The notes beneath the pieces are model-generated. The model did not search any database and had not been told where the DNA came from. It saw only the letters and a list, made by a program, of their open reading frames with translations. Of a DNA stretch of 64,000 nucleotides, positions 50,641-59,048 are shown one piece after another (the first letter of the stretch is position 1; each line of letters opens with the position of its first letter). The stretch is from Gammaproteobacteria bacterium (GTDB taxonomy: Bacteria > Pseudomonadota > Gammaproteobacteria > Steroidobacterales > Steroidobacteraceae). Position numbers and translations under genes: made by a program. Where the stretch lies: contig JAQGOE010000156.1 of the NCBI GenBank assembly GCA_028293725.1, positions 47,619-111,618 of the forward strand, in the 5' to 3' direction.

Positions 50641-52641
50641 ATGGCGCAGGCACCCGGAACGGTGGTGGAGCACCTGTCCGAAGGGCTGCTGATCGTCGAT
50701 TCGACGGGCGAGTTCATTTATTGGAATCCCGCCGCGCTGCGAATGTACGGATTCGCCAGCTCGCAGGACGCCATCCGCAGCCTCGCGGACGCGCCGAAGT
50801 TGTTTGAGCTAACCACCCTGGAGGGCGTCGAGATAGCGCCGCAGGAGTGGCCGCTGGCGCGGGTGTTACGCGGCGAGAGCCTGTGCGACGTCGAGCTGAT
50901 AATCAGGCGCTTCTCACCGGCATGGACCCGGGTATTCAGATACGCCGGCTCCCGCGTGCACTATGCGGGAGGCAGATCGCTTGGCTTCCTGACTGTCAAC
51001 GATGTCACAGAACGGAAACAAACAGAGAAAGAGCTCGAGCGCGTCAGCCGGTTGAATGTCGCCCGTAGCCTCATCAACCAGGCGATCGTGCGTACAGTGG
51101 ATCGCGACAGCCTGTTCCAGCAGGTGTGTCAGATACTGGTGGAGAAAGGCGCCTGCGCCATGGTCTGGATCGGCTGGCACTCGCCCAGGACGCAGCGGCT
51201 GATGCCGGTGGCGCGGTGGGGTGATGAGAGCGGCTACCTTGGCGGCGTGGAAATTTATGCCGACGACCGGCCTGGTGGCCGTGGGCCTAGTGGGTTGGCA
51301 TTCCGACAAGGCAAGCCGTACGTCCGCAACGATGTTTGCGATGATCAGTCGGCCTTACCGTGGCGAGCCCAGTTCGAGCAGCTCGGCCTGCGCGCATCGG
51401 CGGCATTTCCGATCCGCCGCTCCGGAAAAGTGCGCGGAATCCTCACAGTCTATGCCCGCGAGGCCGGCTATTTTCGCGATAAGGAGGTCGCCCTGCTCGA
51501 AGAGGCGGCCGCCGATCTGTCGTTTGCGTTGGATCACTTCGCCAGCGAGGCCGCGCGCCGCCGTGCGCAGGTGCTCGTCGAGCGCGAGAGATCGTTTACG
51601 GATGCCATGATCGAAAGCCTGCCCGGCGTCCTCTATCTCTATGACGAGCACGGGCGTTTTCTGCGTTGGAATCGAAACTTCGTCGTGGCCACCGGCTATA
51701 CCGACGAGGAAATCGCGCGAATGCATCCACTGGATTTCTTCATCGGCCAGGATCGGGAGCGCGTCGCCCGGGAGATCCAGGTGACCTTCGACCAGGGCGA
51801 GTCCTGTGTCGAGGCTGCCTTCATGGCCAAGGACGGCAGCGCGAAGGACTATTTTTTCACGGGCAAGCGCATTGCCTTTGGCGGCGGACCGTGTCTCATC
51901 GGCATGGGTGTCGATATCGCCGTGCGTAAGAATGCCGAGGCGGCTACTGAACAGTACGCGCGCCGCCTGCAGGCAACCTCCCATCGCCTGCTGACGGTGC
52001 AGGAAGCCGAGCGGCGCACTCTTGCCCGGGAGCTGCACGACGCTGTTGGCCAGGAGCTCACCGCGCTGAGTCTCAACCTTACGATCATCGACGATGCGCT
52101 ACCGGACGTGACCCCGCCTAAAATCCGGGAACGCCTCGAAGACTCGCAGGGACTACTGGAAAAAACGACCTGCCACTTGCGCAACATCATGGTGGAGCTG
52201 CGACCCCCGGGCTTGGATGAGTTGGGTCTGCTGGCGGCACTGAAAGAGCATGTCGCCCAGGTGGCCCGGCGGTCCGAGGTCGAGATGAGCGTCGCCGGCA
52301 CGGAGCCGCAGCCACGACTCGCACCGACGGACGAGATTGCCCTGTTCCGTATCGCGCAGGAGGCTCTCAACAACATCGTGAAGCACGCCCGGGCCAGCGA
52401 AACCCAGGTCTCGTTGCGGCAGAATGCCCACTGCGTTGTATTGAGCATCACGGACAATGGCGTAGGCTTCGATACGGCGCGCAAGCCGATCATGGGCGGA
52501 TACGGCATGGGCACCACGACAATGCGCGAGCGGGCGGAGGCTATTGGCGGTAGGCTGCAGCTGCAATCGGCTCCGGGCGAGGGCACCCGGGTGACGGTTG
52601 AGTTGAATTGGCCGCCAGCGGCGTCAGAGACGCCACGGTAA
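50641..52641 (+). CDS. PAS-GAF-PAS histidine kinase (NarL/DegS class)
   Basis: A 666-residue soluble sensor kinase. A PAS domain at about residues 8-120 has LIVDSTGEFIYWNPAALRMYG. A GAF domain spans about 135-305 with CAMVWIGWHSP and AAFPIRRSGKVRGILTVYA. A second PAS at about 315-430 has YLYDEHGRFLRWNRNFV. The HisKA_3 domain carries His466 in RELHDAVGQELTAL, and the ATPase has NNIVKHARAS and DNGVGFD. Such kinases pair with LuxR-type regulators, and one follows 15 bases later. The start is uncertain: I use the ATG at 50641, just before the PAS domain; a GTG at 50500 would add 47 residues of odd composition. Confidence 0.88.
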   Translation: MAQAPGTVVEHLSEGLLIVDSTGEFIYWNPAALRMYGFASSQDAIRSLADAPKLFELTTLEGVEIAPQEWPLARVLRGESLCDVELIIRRFSPAWTRVFRYAGSRVHYAGGRSLGFLTVNDVTERKQTEKELERVSRLNVARSLINQAIVRTVDRDSLFQQVCQILVEKGACAMVWIGWHSPRTQRLMPVARWGDESGYLGGVEIYADDRPGGRGPSGLAFRQGKPYVRNDVCDDQSALPWRAQFEQLGLRASAAFPIRRSGKVRGILTVYAREAGYFRDKEVALLEEAAADLSFALDHFASEAARRRAQVLVERERSFTDAMIESLPGVLYLYDEHGRFLRWNRNFVVATGYTDEEIARMHPLDFFIGQDRERVAREIQVTFDQGESCVEAAFMAKDGSAKDYFFTGKRIAFGGGPCLIGMGVDIAVRKNAEAATEQYARRLQATSHRLLTVQEAERRTLARELHDAVGQELTALSLNLTIIDDALPDVTPPKIRERLEDSQGLLEKTTCHLRNIMVELRPPGLDELGLLAALKEHVAQVARRSEVEMSVAGTEPQPRLAPTDEIALFRIAQEALNNIVKHARASETQVSLRQNAHCVVLSITDNGVGFDTARKPIMGGYGMGTTTMRERAEAIGGRLQLQSAPGEGTRVTVELNWPPAASETPR

Positions 52642-52656
52642 GGATGGGGGCAGTCG

Positions 52657-53298
52657 ATGCGTACGACGGTATTCGTGGCCGACGACCACGCCATCCTGCG
52701 GGATGGCCTGGCCACGCTGCTGGCGGCACAATCCGACATGGAAGTCGTTGGGACGGCTGGCAACGGTCGTGAAGCCGTCGCAGGGGTTTTGCGGCTGGCT
52801 CCCCGGGTTGCGATCATCGACATCTCGATGCCCGAACTCGATGGAATAGAGGCGGCCCGCCAGATCCTCGCCGGCAACCCGGAAGTGCATGTCATGATCC
52901 TCTCGATGCATGCCGGGGCCCAACATGTCTTCCACGCCCTGGAAGCGGGCGTGCGCGGCTACCTGCTGAAGGAATCGGCGAGCCGGGAAGTGATCGAAGC
53001 GGTACGGATCGTACAATCCGGCCGGCGCTATCTGAGTCCGCGAGTCGCCGAAATCGTCGCCCAGGGAGTGAGCGACCGTAGTGCAGTCAGCCCCTTGAGC
53101 AGTCTCAGCCAGCGTGAGCGCGAAATCCTCAAACTGGTCGCCGACGGCCATTCCAGTGCCCGGATCGGGGTCATGTTGCATCTTTCCCCGAAGACGGTGG
53201 ATACCTATCGCAGCCGCATGATGCAGAAGCTCCACGTGTCGGATCTTGCGGGAGTTATCAAACTTGCCATTCAGCATGGGTTGACGTCGCTCGAATAG
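52657..53298 (+). CDS. LuxR/NarL-family response regulator
   Basis: A 213-residue response regulator. The receiver domain (1-120) has Asp9 and Asp10, phospho-acceptor Asp55 in IIDISMPELDG, and Lys in YLLKESAS. The C-terminal LuxR-type helix-turn-helix is LSQREREILKLVADGHSSARIG followed by HLSPKTVDTYRSRMMQKL. It begins 15 bases after the PAS/GAF kinase and should be its partner. Targets are not evident in the window. The combination with a lone receiver and a c-di-GMP protein downstream suggests control of a switch between free and attached life, which is an inference from context. Confidence 0.92.
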   Translation: MRTTVFVADDHAILRDGLATLLAAQSDMEVVGTAGNGREAVAGVLRLAPRVAIIDISMPELDGIEAARQILAGNPEVHVMILSMHAGAQHVFHALEAGVRGYLLKESASREVIEAVRIVQSGRRYLSPRVAEIVAQGVSDRSAVSPLSSLSQREREILKLVADGHSSARIGVMLHLSPKTVDTYRSRMMQKLHVSDLAGVIKLAIQHGLTSLE

Positions 53299-53384
53299 CG
53301 CTAACATCTAGAACTCCCTACAGGCGCGCCTCGCCGGGGAGGCTACAGTCGGGCGGTTGATTCACTTCCAGACGTATTTCATCC

Positions 53385-53789
53385 ATGCGTAGTCCCGACG
53401 CGACCGTCACGCTCCTGGTCGTAGACGACCATGCCGGAGTCCGACAGACGGTCATGGCGCTCGTATCCACGGAGTTTCCGCAGTTCCGGCTGTTGGAGGC
53501 CGAATGCGCCGAGGACGCGCTGACCCTGTGCGGGATCGAGCAACCGGACCTGATCGTTCTCGACATAACGCTGCCCGGTATGGACGGATTCGAGGCGACC
53601 CGGCGCATCAAGGCGGCCTGGCCCGCGATCGTCATTGTGATGCATTCGAGCAGCGACATGCCCGTTTACCGGGACGCCTCCCTCGCGGCCGGCGCCGCGG
53701 CGTTCGTAGGCAAAGGCCGCAACTCCCGGACGCTGGTCCCGATCATTGCCGGCCTGCTGCCTGCTCAGACCGCACCCCCGAGCCGCTGA
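53385..53789 (+). CDS. Single-domain response regulator
   Basis: A 134-residue receiver without an output domain. The acidic pair is Asp14 and Asp15 in LLVVDDHAG, the phospho-acceptor Asp60 in LIVLDITLPGMDG, and the conserved Lys appears in AAFVGKGRNS. Its receiver is most like those of NarL-type regulators. It may act as a phosphate sink or an adaptor for the nearby kinase. It follows the LuxR-type regulator by 86 bases on the same strand. A 169-base gap then leads to the GGDEF/EAL gene; it contains two direct TATTCAG copies and no gene. Confidence 0.88.
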   Translation: MRSPDATVTLLVVDDHAGVRQTVMALVSTEFPQFRLLEAECAEDALTLCGIEQPDLIVLDITLPGMDGFEATRRIKAAWPAIVIVMHSSSDMPVYRDASLAAGAAAFVGKGRNSRTLVPIIAGLLPAQTAPPSR

Positions 53790-53958
53790 ACTCGCCGCCT
53801 ATTCAGCGGATATTCAGTCCTGGCGGGCGGCCTACTGCCCAGTCAAGATCTCCCTACATCATTAGTCCCGGACTCCCGGCTTTGCCGCCCGTCCCGTCGC
53901 CCTAGGATTCGCGCCCCGATCGGCCTTCATTGAAGGGTCGTTCAACGGAGCCGAATCG

Positions 53959-56211
53959 ATGTCGAGCGCCCCCCTGCCTGACAATGAACGCGAGCGCCAA
54001 CTGGCCCTCTACGAGTGTGACATTCTCGACACGCCTCGCGATCCGTTGTTCGACAGCATTACCACGCTGGCAGCCCAGGTTTGTGAGGCTCCGATTGCTC
54101 TGTTCAGCCTCATCGACCAGCAGCGGCAATGGTTCAAGTCCAATCATGGTCTGCCGGACATCCGGCAGACGTCGCGCGACATCGCCTTCTGCGCCCACAC
54201 CATTCTGAGCGGGGAGATGTTGGAGATTCCGGACGTGCTCGATGACGCCCGTTTTTTTGACAATCCCCTCGTCGTATCGGACCCGAAGATCCGCTTTTAC
54301 GCCGGAATCCCCCTGCGCGACGCCCGTGGGTTCGGGCTGGGCGCACTTTGTGTCAAAGACTATCGGCCCCGGCGCCTCTCGCCTTCCCAACGTCTCGCGC
54401 TCGAGAGCCTCTCGCGGCTGGCAATCTCGCTCCTCGAGCAACGTCGCGGCGAGCGCAGACTCCGGGTTTCGGAACAGCAGGCGTTGGAACGCGAGCATCG
54501 GCAAAAGCTGATTGCCGATCTGGGGCAACGGGCTCTGGCGGATCCTGACGCGGACGCGCTCATGCAGAATGCCGTCCGGTTGGTCAACGAGACGCTGGGC
54601 TTCGAATATTGTCGCGTGCTGGAGATCGCGCACGGCGGGCTGAGCCTGCTGTCCCGTGTGACCGTTGGATCGGCTCCGGATGGGGCCGACCCGGGTAGCC
54701 GTGTAGCGGCCCTGATATCCGGGCCCGAGGGACCCTACGGCCTGCTCGAAGTCCGTAGTGCCACGCCGGGTCGGGTGACTGCCGAAGTCACCAACTTCGT
54801 GCAGAGTGTCGCCAACATAGTCGGCACTGCGTTGGCGCGTCGCCGGGCCGATGAGCAACTCTCCTATGCAGCGCAATTCGACACCCTGACGGGCCTTCCC
54901 AACCGGCAGTTGTTTCGCGACCGCATTGCCCAGTCGATCTCCCGCGCCGTGCGCAAGAGCCGCCCGATCGCTGTCGTGGCGCTCAATCTCGATGGCTTCA
55001 AACTGGTCAACAACGGACACGGTCATGCCGCCGGCGACCGGATGCTGGTACAGGTCGCCGAGCGCTTGATCTCCTGTGTCAGCGCCTATGACAGCGTCAG
55101 CCGGCTGGGCGCGGACGAGTTCGCGATAGCCCTGTCCAACATCGAGCAGGTGGAGGAAGTGGCCCCGGTGGTGCAGCGGATGCTGCATACCCTCGCGCAA
55201 CCGTTCGACCTCGACGATGGCGAGGCGTTTATTTCTGCGACCGCTGGCGTATCGATCTTCGATACCGACGGTGGCGATGCGCATACCCTGATCAAGAATG
55301 CCGAGCTGGCGATGCACCGGGCGCGGGAGAAGGGCCGTAGCTTCTACGAGTTTTTCGCACCTGAAATGAATCAGCGCGGCCTCGAGCGCATGCGGCTCGA
55401 GCGCGGCCTGCGGCGCGCGCTGGAGCGCAGGGAGTTCCTGCTTCATTACCAGCCGAAGATCTGCGCCGCCACGGGGAAAATCCGCGGTGCCGAGGCGTTG
55501 TTGCGTTGGCAACACCCGGAGCGCGGGCTGGTGCTGCCGGGCGAGTTCATACCGATTCTCGAGGAGACCGGGCTCATCGTACCCGTGGGCCTGTGGGTGC
55601 TGGAGACCGCCTGCGAGCAGATCCGTCGCTGGGCCCGGGCCGGCATCGACGTCGAGTCCATCAGCATCAATCTGTCGGCGCGCCAGTTCCAACAGTCGAA
55701 CTTCGATGCCCACATTCGCAGGGTGATCGAGTGCTCCGGCATCTCGCCCGGCAAGATCGAGCTGGAGATCACCGAATCCATGCTGATGCACGATCCGGGT
55801 CAGGCGATTCAGACCCTGACGCGGCTGAAGCAACTCGGCGTGTCGCTGTCCGTCGATGATTTCGGCACGGGCTATTCGGGCCTGTCCTACTTACGGCAGT
55901 TGCCGCTCGATTCGCTCAAGATCGCGCGTAATTTCATCAGCGACATCACCCAGCATCCGGAGGATGCGACCATTGCGCTGGCCATCATCAATCTCGCCCA
56001 TAACCTGGGCCTGCAGGTCGTTGCTGAAGGCGTTGAGACCGAGGCGCAGGCGCGGTTTCTAGCCGCGCATCGCTGCAACTTTCTGCAGGGTTTCTTCTTC
56101 TCGCTGCCGCTCGATGCGGACGCCTATGGCAGGTTGGAGGTCACGCGGGATCTGCCGCGGCTCCCGTGGGTCTCGCACGACGGGGCCCTGGTATTGCCGT
56201 TCCACAAGTAG
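53959..56211 (+). CDS. GAF-GAF-GGDEF-EAL cyclic-di-GMP protein with degenerate GGDEF
   Basis: A 750-residue soluble protein. An N-terminal GAF domain (about 20-165) has FDSITTLAAQVCEAPIALFSLID. A second GAF-like region runs to about 295. The GGDEF domain follows (TLTGLPNRQLFRDRI), but its active-site loop is LGADEF at residues 383-388, so cyclase activity is doubtful. The EAL domain has Glu512 in RGAEALLRWQHP, then SINLSARQF, IELEITESMLM, SVDDFGTGYSGLSYL and VVAEGVETEAQ, so phosphodiesterase activity looks possible. The LKIARNF segment has Ala where LKID is usual. The GGDEF part may only bind GTP as a regulator. Confidence 0.9.
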   Translation: MSSAPLPDNERERQLALYECDILDTPRDPLFDSITTLAAQVCEAPIALFSLIDQQRQWFKSNHGLPDIRQTSRDIAFCAHTILSGEMLEIPDVLDDARFFDNPLVVSDPKIRFYAGIPLRDARGFGLGALCVKDYRPRRLSPSQRLALESLSRLAISLLEQRRGERRLRVSEQQALEREHRQKLIADLGQRALADPDADALMQNAVRLVNETLGFEYCRVLEIAHGGLSLLSRVTVGSAPDGADPGSRVAALISGPEGPYGLLEVRSATPGRVTAEVTNFVQSVANIVGTALARRRADEQLSYAAQFDTLTGLPNRQLFRDRIAQSISRAVRKSRPIAVVALNLDGFKLVNNGHGHAAGDRMLVQVAERLISCVSAYDSVSRLGADEFAIALSNIEQVEEVAPVVQRMLHTLAQPFDLDDGEAFISATAGVSIFDTDGGDAHTLIKNAELAMHRAREKGRSFYEFFAPEMNQRGLERMRLERGLRRALERREFLLHYQPKICAATGKIRGAEALLRWQHPERGLVLPGEFIPILEETGLIVPVGLWVLETACEQIRRWARAGIDVESISINLSARQFQQSNFDAHIRRVIECSGISPGKIELEITESMLMHDPGQAIQTLTRLKQLGVSLSVDDFGTGYSGLSYLRQLPLDSLKIARNFISDITQHPEDATIALAIINLAHNLGLQVVAEGVETEAQARFLAAHRCNFLQGFFFSLPLDADAYGRLEVTRDLPRLPWVSHDGALVLPFHK

Positions 56212-56221
56212 CGACGTCGGC

Positions 56222-56227
56222 TACAAT
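56222..56227 (+). promoter_or_regulatory. Candidate -10 box (TACAAT) nearly abutting the AnmK start
   Basis: TACAAT lies only eight bases before the ATG of the fusion gene, so a transcript starting seven bases downstream would be leaderless or almost so. No clear -35 box is seen; TTGCCG at 56194-56199 is 22 bases away, too far. The ATG also lacks a strong ribosome site. Confidence 0.35.
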
Positions 56228-56235
56228 TCGGGGCC

Positions 56236-57972
56236 ATGAGGGTTATTGGCCTGATGAGCGGCACGTCGATGGACGGAGTCGATGTCGCGGTCCTGGAAAC
56301 GGATGGCGCCGATCGGGTCGTCTCCGGGCCCTGCCTGGGCGTTGCGTACCCAACCGGTCTGCGCGCCGCGCTGCTGCGTCTTGGACCCGATGATCCAGCG
56401 GTACCCCATCTCGAAAAAGAGGTGACCGATCTGCAGGCGCAGGCGGTGCGCGCCTTCTGCTCGGCGCAGAGGATCGAGCTCGCCACGCTCGATGGGATCG
56501 GGTTTCACGGCCAAACCATCCGACATGAGCCGCAACGGGGCCGGACCTGGCAGCTTGGAGATGGACAGCGGATGGCGACTGCCCTGGGGATCAGGGTCGT
56601 GAACAACTTTCGCCAGAATGACATGGATCACGGAGGTCAGGGCGCACCACTCGTGCCGGCGTATCACCGCGCGCTCGTTCGCTCACAACGGATTGCCGAA
56701 CCGGTTGCTGTCCTGAATATCGGTGGTGTCTCCAATGTCACTCTCGTCGATGGCGACCTGCTGTTTGCCTGCGATTGTGGTCCCGGCAACGCCCTGATCG
56801 ATGACTGGGTTAGTGCGCGTTGCGATGTTCCGTTTGACGACGGTGGTGAGATCGCCGCAGCAGGCTCGATCGACGAGCACGCTTTGACGGTTCTGCTGGA
56901 GAGCCCCTATTTCCAGCGAGTCGGTCCCAAGTCATTGGATCGGAACGCCTTCTCACTCGATGCAGTAGCGAATCTCTCCCCGCGGGACGGCGCTGCGACG
57001 TTGGCGGCATTTACGGCCGCTGCCGTGGCTGTCGAGGCGGAGCGTCTGCCGTGTCGGCCGAAGACGTGGATCGTAGTGGGAGGCGGCCGGCTGAACAGGT
57101 ACCTACTTGCCCAGCTGCGAAGTCGTCTGGGCGCGGTGGTTCTGACGGCGGAGGAGTTTGGTTGGGCAGGCGGTGCGATCGAGGCGCAGGCATTCGCTTA
57201 CCTCGCGGTGAGGTCGCTCCGCGGGTTGCCCCTGACTTGGCCCGGGACGACGGGGGTGTCGGAGCCGGTAAGCGGTGGCGTTTGTTGGAACCCCGTACCG
57301 TTCCCCGACACGCGTGCCGTACTGTTTGATCTTGACGGCACGCTCCTCGATACGGCGCCTGACATGGCGGCGGCACTCAACACGCTGCGCCGGGAAGAGG
57401 GGCTCGAGCCGCTTGCATTCGCGGATGTTCGTCCGCTCGTCTCGAACGGCTCGACGGGCCTGCTGCGGTTGTCATTCCCGCAGGTCGCGGGCCCGCCTTT
57501 CGAGGTTCTGCGCGAGCGTTTTCTCGATATCTACCGCGCGAGTCTGGCCGCTGGGACTCGGCTCTTTGCAGGCATGCAGGGGGTTCTCGAGCGCCTCGAG
57601 GCCAACCACATCGCCTGGGGGATCGTCACCAACAAGCCCGGCTGGCTCACCGAGCCGCTGCTCGAGAAGCTGGGTCTGCGTCAGCGGGCCGGTGTGGTCG
57701 TCAGCGGTGACACCTTGTTGGCGCGAAAGCCCGACCCCGCGCCGCTGCTGCACGCGGCCACCGCGCTGGGTCTGAGTCCAGCCGAATGTATCTACATCGG
57801 TGATGCCGAACGGGATGTGTTGGCAGCGCGGGCCGCCGGGATGCGCGTGTATGTGGCGATGTTTGGCTACATCCCGGCCCAGGAGCGACCGCGCGAGTGG
57901 CCGGCAACCGGCTGGCTCGAAGGGCCGGAGGCGGTCGCGCAACTTCTCGACGCGCTCCCGCCTCGTCCCTGA
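56236..57972 (+). CDS. anmK: Anhydro-MurNAc kinase fused to a MupP-like HAD phosphatase
   Basis: A 578-residue bifunctional protein. Residues 1 to about 345 are anhydro-N-acetylmuramic acid kinase: VIGLMSGTSMDGVDVA, GFHGQTIRHEP, VNNFRQNDMDHGGQGAPLVPAYH, NIGGVSNVTL, CGPGNALID and VVGGGRLN. This part phosphorylates and opens 1,6-anhydro-MurNAc to MurNAc-6-phosphate. Residues 360-578 form a HAD phosphatase: nucleophile Asp365 and Asp367 in VLFDLDGTLLDTAPD, IVTNKPGW, Lys in LARKPDPAP and IGDAERDV. In Pseudomonas, MupP, a HAD protein of this type, removes the phosphate from MurNAc-6-phosphate. One chain would perform two consecutive recycling steps. No frameshift is seen; the frame is open across the joint. 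Confidence 0.93.
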   Translation: MRVIGLMSGTSMDGVDVAVLETDGADRVVSGPCLGVAYPTGLRAALLRLGPDDPAVPHLEKEVTDLQAQAVRAFCSAQRIELATLDGIGFHGQTIRHEPQRGRTWQLGDGQRMATALGIRVVNNFRQNDMDHGGQGAPLVPAYHRALVRSQRIAEPVAVLNIGGVSNVTLVDGDLLFACDCGPGNALIDDWVSARCDVPFDDGGEIAAAGSIDEHALTVLLESPYFQRVGPKSLDRNAFSLDAVANLSPRDGAATLAAFTAAAVAVEAERLPCRPKTWIVVGGGRLNRYLLAQLRSRLGAVVLTAEEFGWAGGAIEAQAFAYLAVRSLRGLPLTWPGTTGVSEPVSGGVCWNPVPFPDTRAVLFDLDGTLLDTAPDMAAALNTLRREEGLEPLAFADVRPLVSNGSTGLLRLSFPQVAGPPFEVLRERFLDIYRASLAAGTRLFAGMQGVLERLEANHIAWGIVTNKPGWLTEPLLEKLGLRQRAGVVVSGDTLLARKPDPAPLLHAATALGLSPAECIYIGDAERDVLAARAAGMRVYVAMFGYIPAQERPREWPATGWLEGPEAVAQLLDALPPRP

Positions 57973-58329
57973 TTACTCCTGCGTCGCTGCGCGCGCCTCC
58001 AAGGTCACGGGGCTGGTCACCTCCGTCGTGAAATCGCGCAATGTCGCGATCTGATCGCCCTTCATTTCCACCAGCAGCAGATGCTCCGACGTGTTGACGG
58101 TGTAACGGACAAACACGGTGTTCGCGTCGGCAGTGGGAAATACCCAGACGTCTGCTATGGGTCCGTGGACGTACTGACGCACGGCGTGATTTGAACGCTC
58201 GATGAGATCCGCATTTGCCGCTGATTGCGTTATAGCCGGCGTGTTGACGGGGTCCGCGGCGAACGCGCCGTAGGTACTCGTCGTCAATAGCAGCGCGGTG
58301 GCCAGAGCGAAGACGTTGGGGCGATTCAT
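57973..58329 (-). CDS. Small exported protein of unknown function
   Basis: A 118-residue protein with a signal peptide (ALATALLLTTSTYGAFA) and a mature part of about 94 residues with no family I recognise. Strands such as IADVWVFPTADANTVFVRYTV and EHLLLVEMKGDQIATLRDF suggest a small beta-rich domain. The stop codons of this gene and of the AnmK fusion abut without a gap. A GGGCATATGCCC site matching that of the marR promoter lies 45 bases upstream of its ATG, so the MarR regulator probably controls it. Length and signal suggest a periplasmic protein. Confidence 0.75.
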   Translation of the reverse strand: MNRPNVFALATALLLTTSTYGAFAADPVNTPAITQSAANADLIERSNHAVRQYVHGPIADVWVFPTADANTVFVRYTVNTSEHLLLVEMKGDQIATLRDFTTEVTSPVTLEARAATQE

Positions 58330-58373
58330 GTTCTCTCCTGAAAGGGGGCTATTTTCGGTACGGTGGGATGTGT

Positions 58374-58394
58374 GGGCATATGCCCATATTTCAA
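58374..58394 (-). promoter_or_regulatory. MarR operator site 1 and -35-like element
   Basis: A perfect palindrome GGGCATATGCCC (58374-58385) is followed on the plus strand by ATATTTCAAG. Read on the minus strand it is TTGAAATATGGGCATATGCCC, with TTGAAA as a possible -35. No good -10 follows. It is almost identical to the element in the marR promoter. Confidence 0.65.
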
Positions 58395-58424
58395 GAGGCC
58401 ACTGCCGCGACAGGGGCAGCGCAC

Positions 58425-58886
58425 TCAGTCTTTCAACGTCGCCAACCGCTCGTCATAAGCTATACCGAGTAGCGCGTGGCGGAGCGCCGCGGCCTCCGAT
58501 CGACCGTAAACAGCTTCAAACCTGTGTTGGGCGGACGCCCAGAGGCGGATGCCTTCCTTGCACTTAGCCTTGCCTTTCGGCGTGATGACCACATGGCGCT
58601 GGCGGCGATCCTCGCCCGGCTGCAGCGTGAGCCATCCCTCGCGCTCGAGTGGCCGCAACGTATGCCCCAGAGCAGATCGCTCGATGACCAGTGCGTCAGC
58701 GAGTTCCGCCAGGGTGGGCGGCTGTTCCGACCAGTTAGTCAGCTCGACCAGAATCGCCAGCTGCGTCGAGCGCAGCCCGCTCTGTTCGAGTGCATCGTCG
58801 TAGAGCTGCGTCAGGCGGCGAGAGGCTTTACGCAACGCCGTTGCGTTGCAGCCCACGTCGTTGAGGTATTTCGGGTCTTTGAGCAT
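58425..58886 (-). CDS. MarR-family transcriptional regulator
   Basis: A 153-residue winged-helix regulator of the MarR family. The DNA-binding part has LRSTQLAILVELTNWSEQPPTLAELADALVIERSALGHTLRPLEREGWLTLQPG, with the wing GEDRRQRHVVITPKGKA. The flanking helices form the dimer core. MarR proteins usually repress their own promoter and a neighbouring gene until a small ligand, often a phenolic compound or oxidant, binds. Its promoter has the operator in the spacer, and the same site lies before the small exported protein gene. Cys13 and Cys109 could be redox-sensitive but this is not tested by sequence. Confidence 0.9.
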   Translation of the reverse strand: MLKDPKYLNDVGCNATALRKASRRLTQLYDDALEQSGLRSTQLAILVELTNWSEQPPTLAELADALVIERSALGHTLRPLEREGWLTLQPGEDRRQRHVVITPKGKAKCKEGIRLWASAQHRFEAVYGRSEAAALRHALLGIAYDERLATLKD

Positions 58887-58907
58887 AGGGGCTCTCCACC
58901 TGCTCCT

Positions 58908-58936
58908 ATATTAGGGTATATGCCCATATTATTCAA
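58908..58936 (-). promoter_or_regulatory. marR promoter with operator site 2 in the spacer
   Basis: On the minus strand TTGAAT (58931-58936) and TAATAT (58908-58913) are separated by 17 bases, the ideal spacing. The palindrome GGGTATATGCCC (58914-58925) fills most of that spacer. Binding there would block RNA polymerase, so MarR most likely represses itself. The M1 aminopeptidase gene starts 113 bases away on the other strand. Confidence 0.72.
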
Positions 58937-59048
58937 GGAGGGGGTCCCGCCGTGGCTGGTGTAGCGCCAAGCGATTACACTCACCGTCCCCACAAGACTA
59001 ACCACTCGGGCTCGCGGCCAGCGTTCCCGAGACAGGGAACAACAATTC

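Noticed and set aside
53902..55833. 643-codon frame antisense to the GGDEF/EAL gene
   Set aside because: It shows no known domain, has Arg/Gln-rich composition typical of antisense high-GC frames, and the sense strand has clear GAF, GGDEF and EAL motifs.
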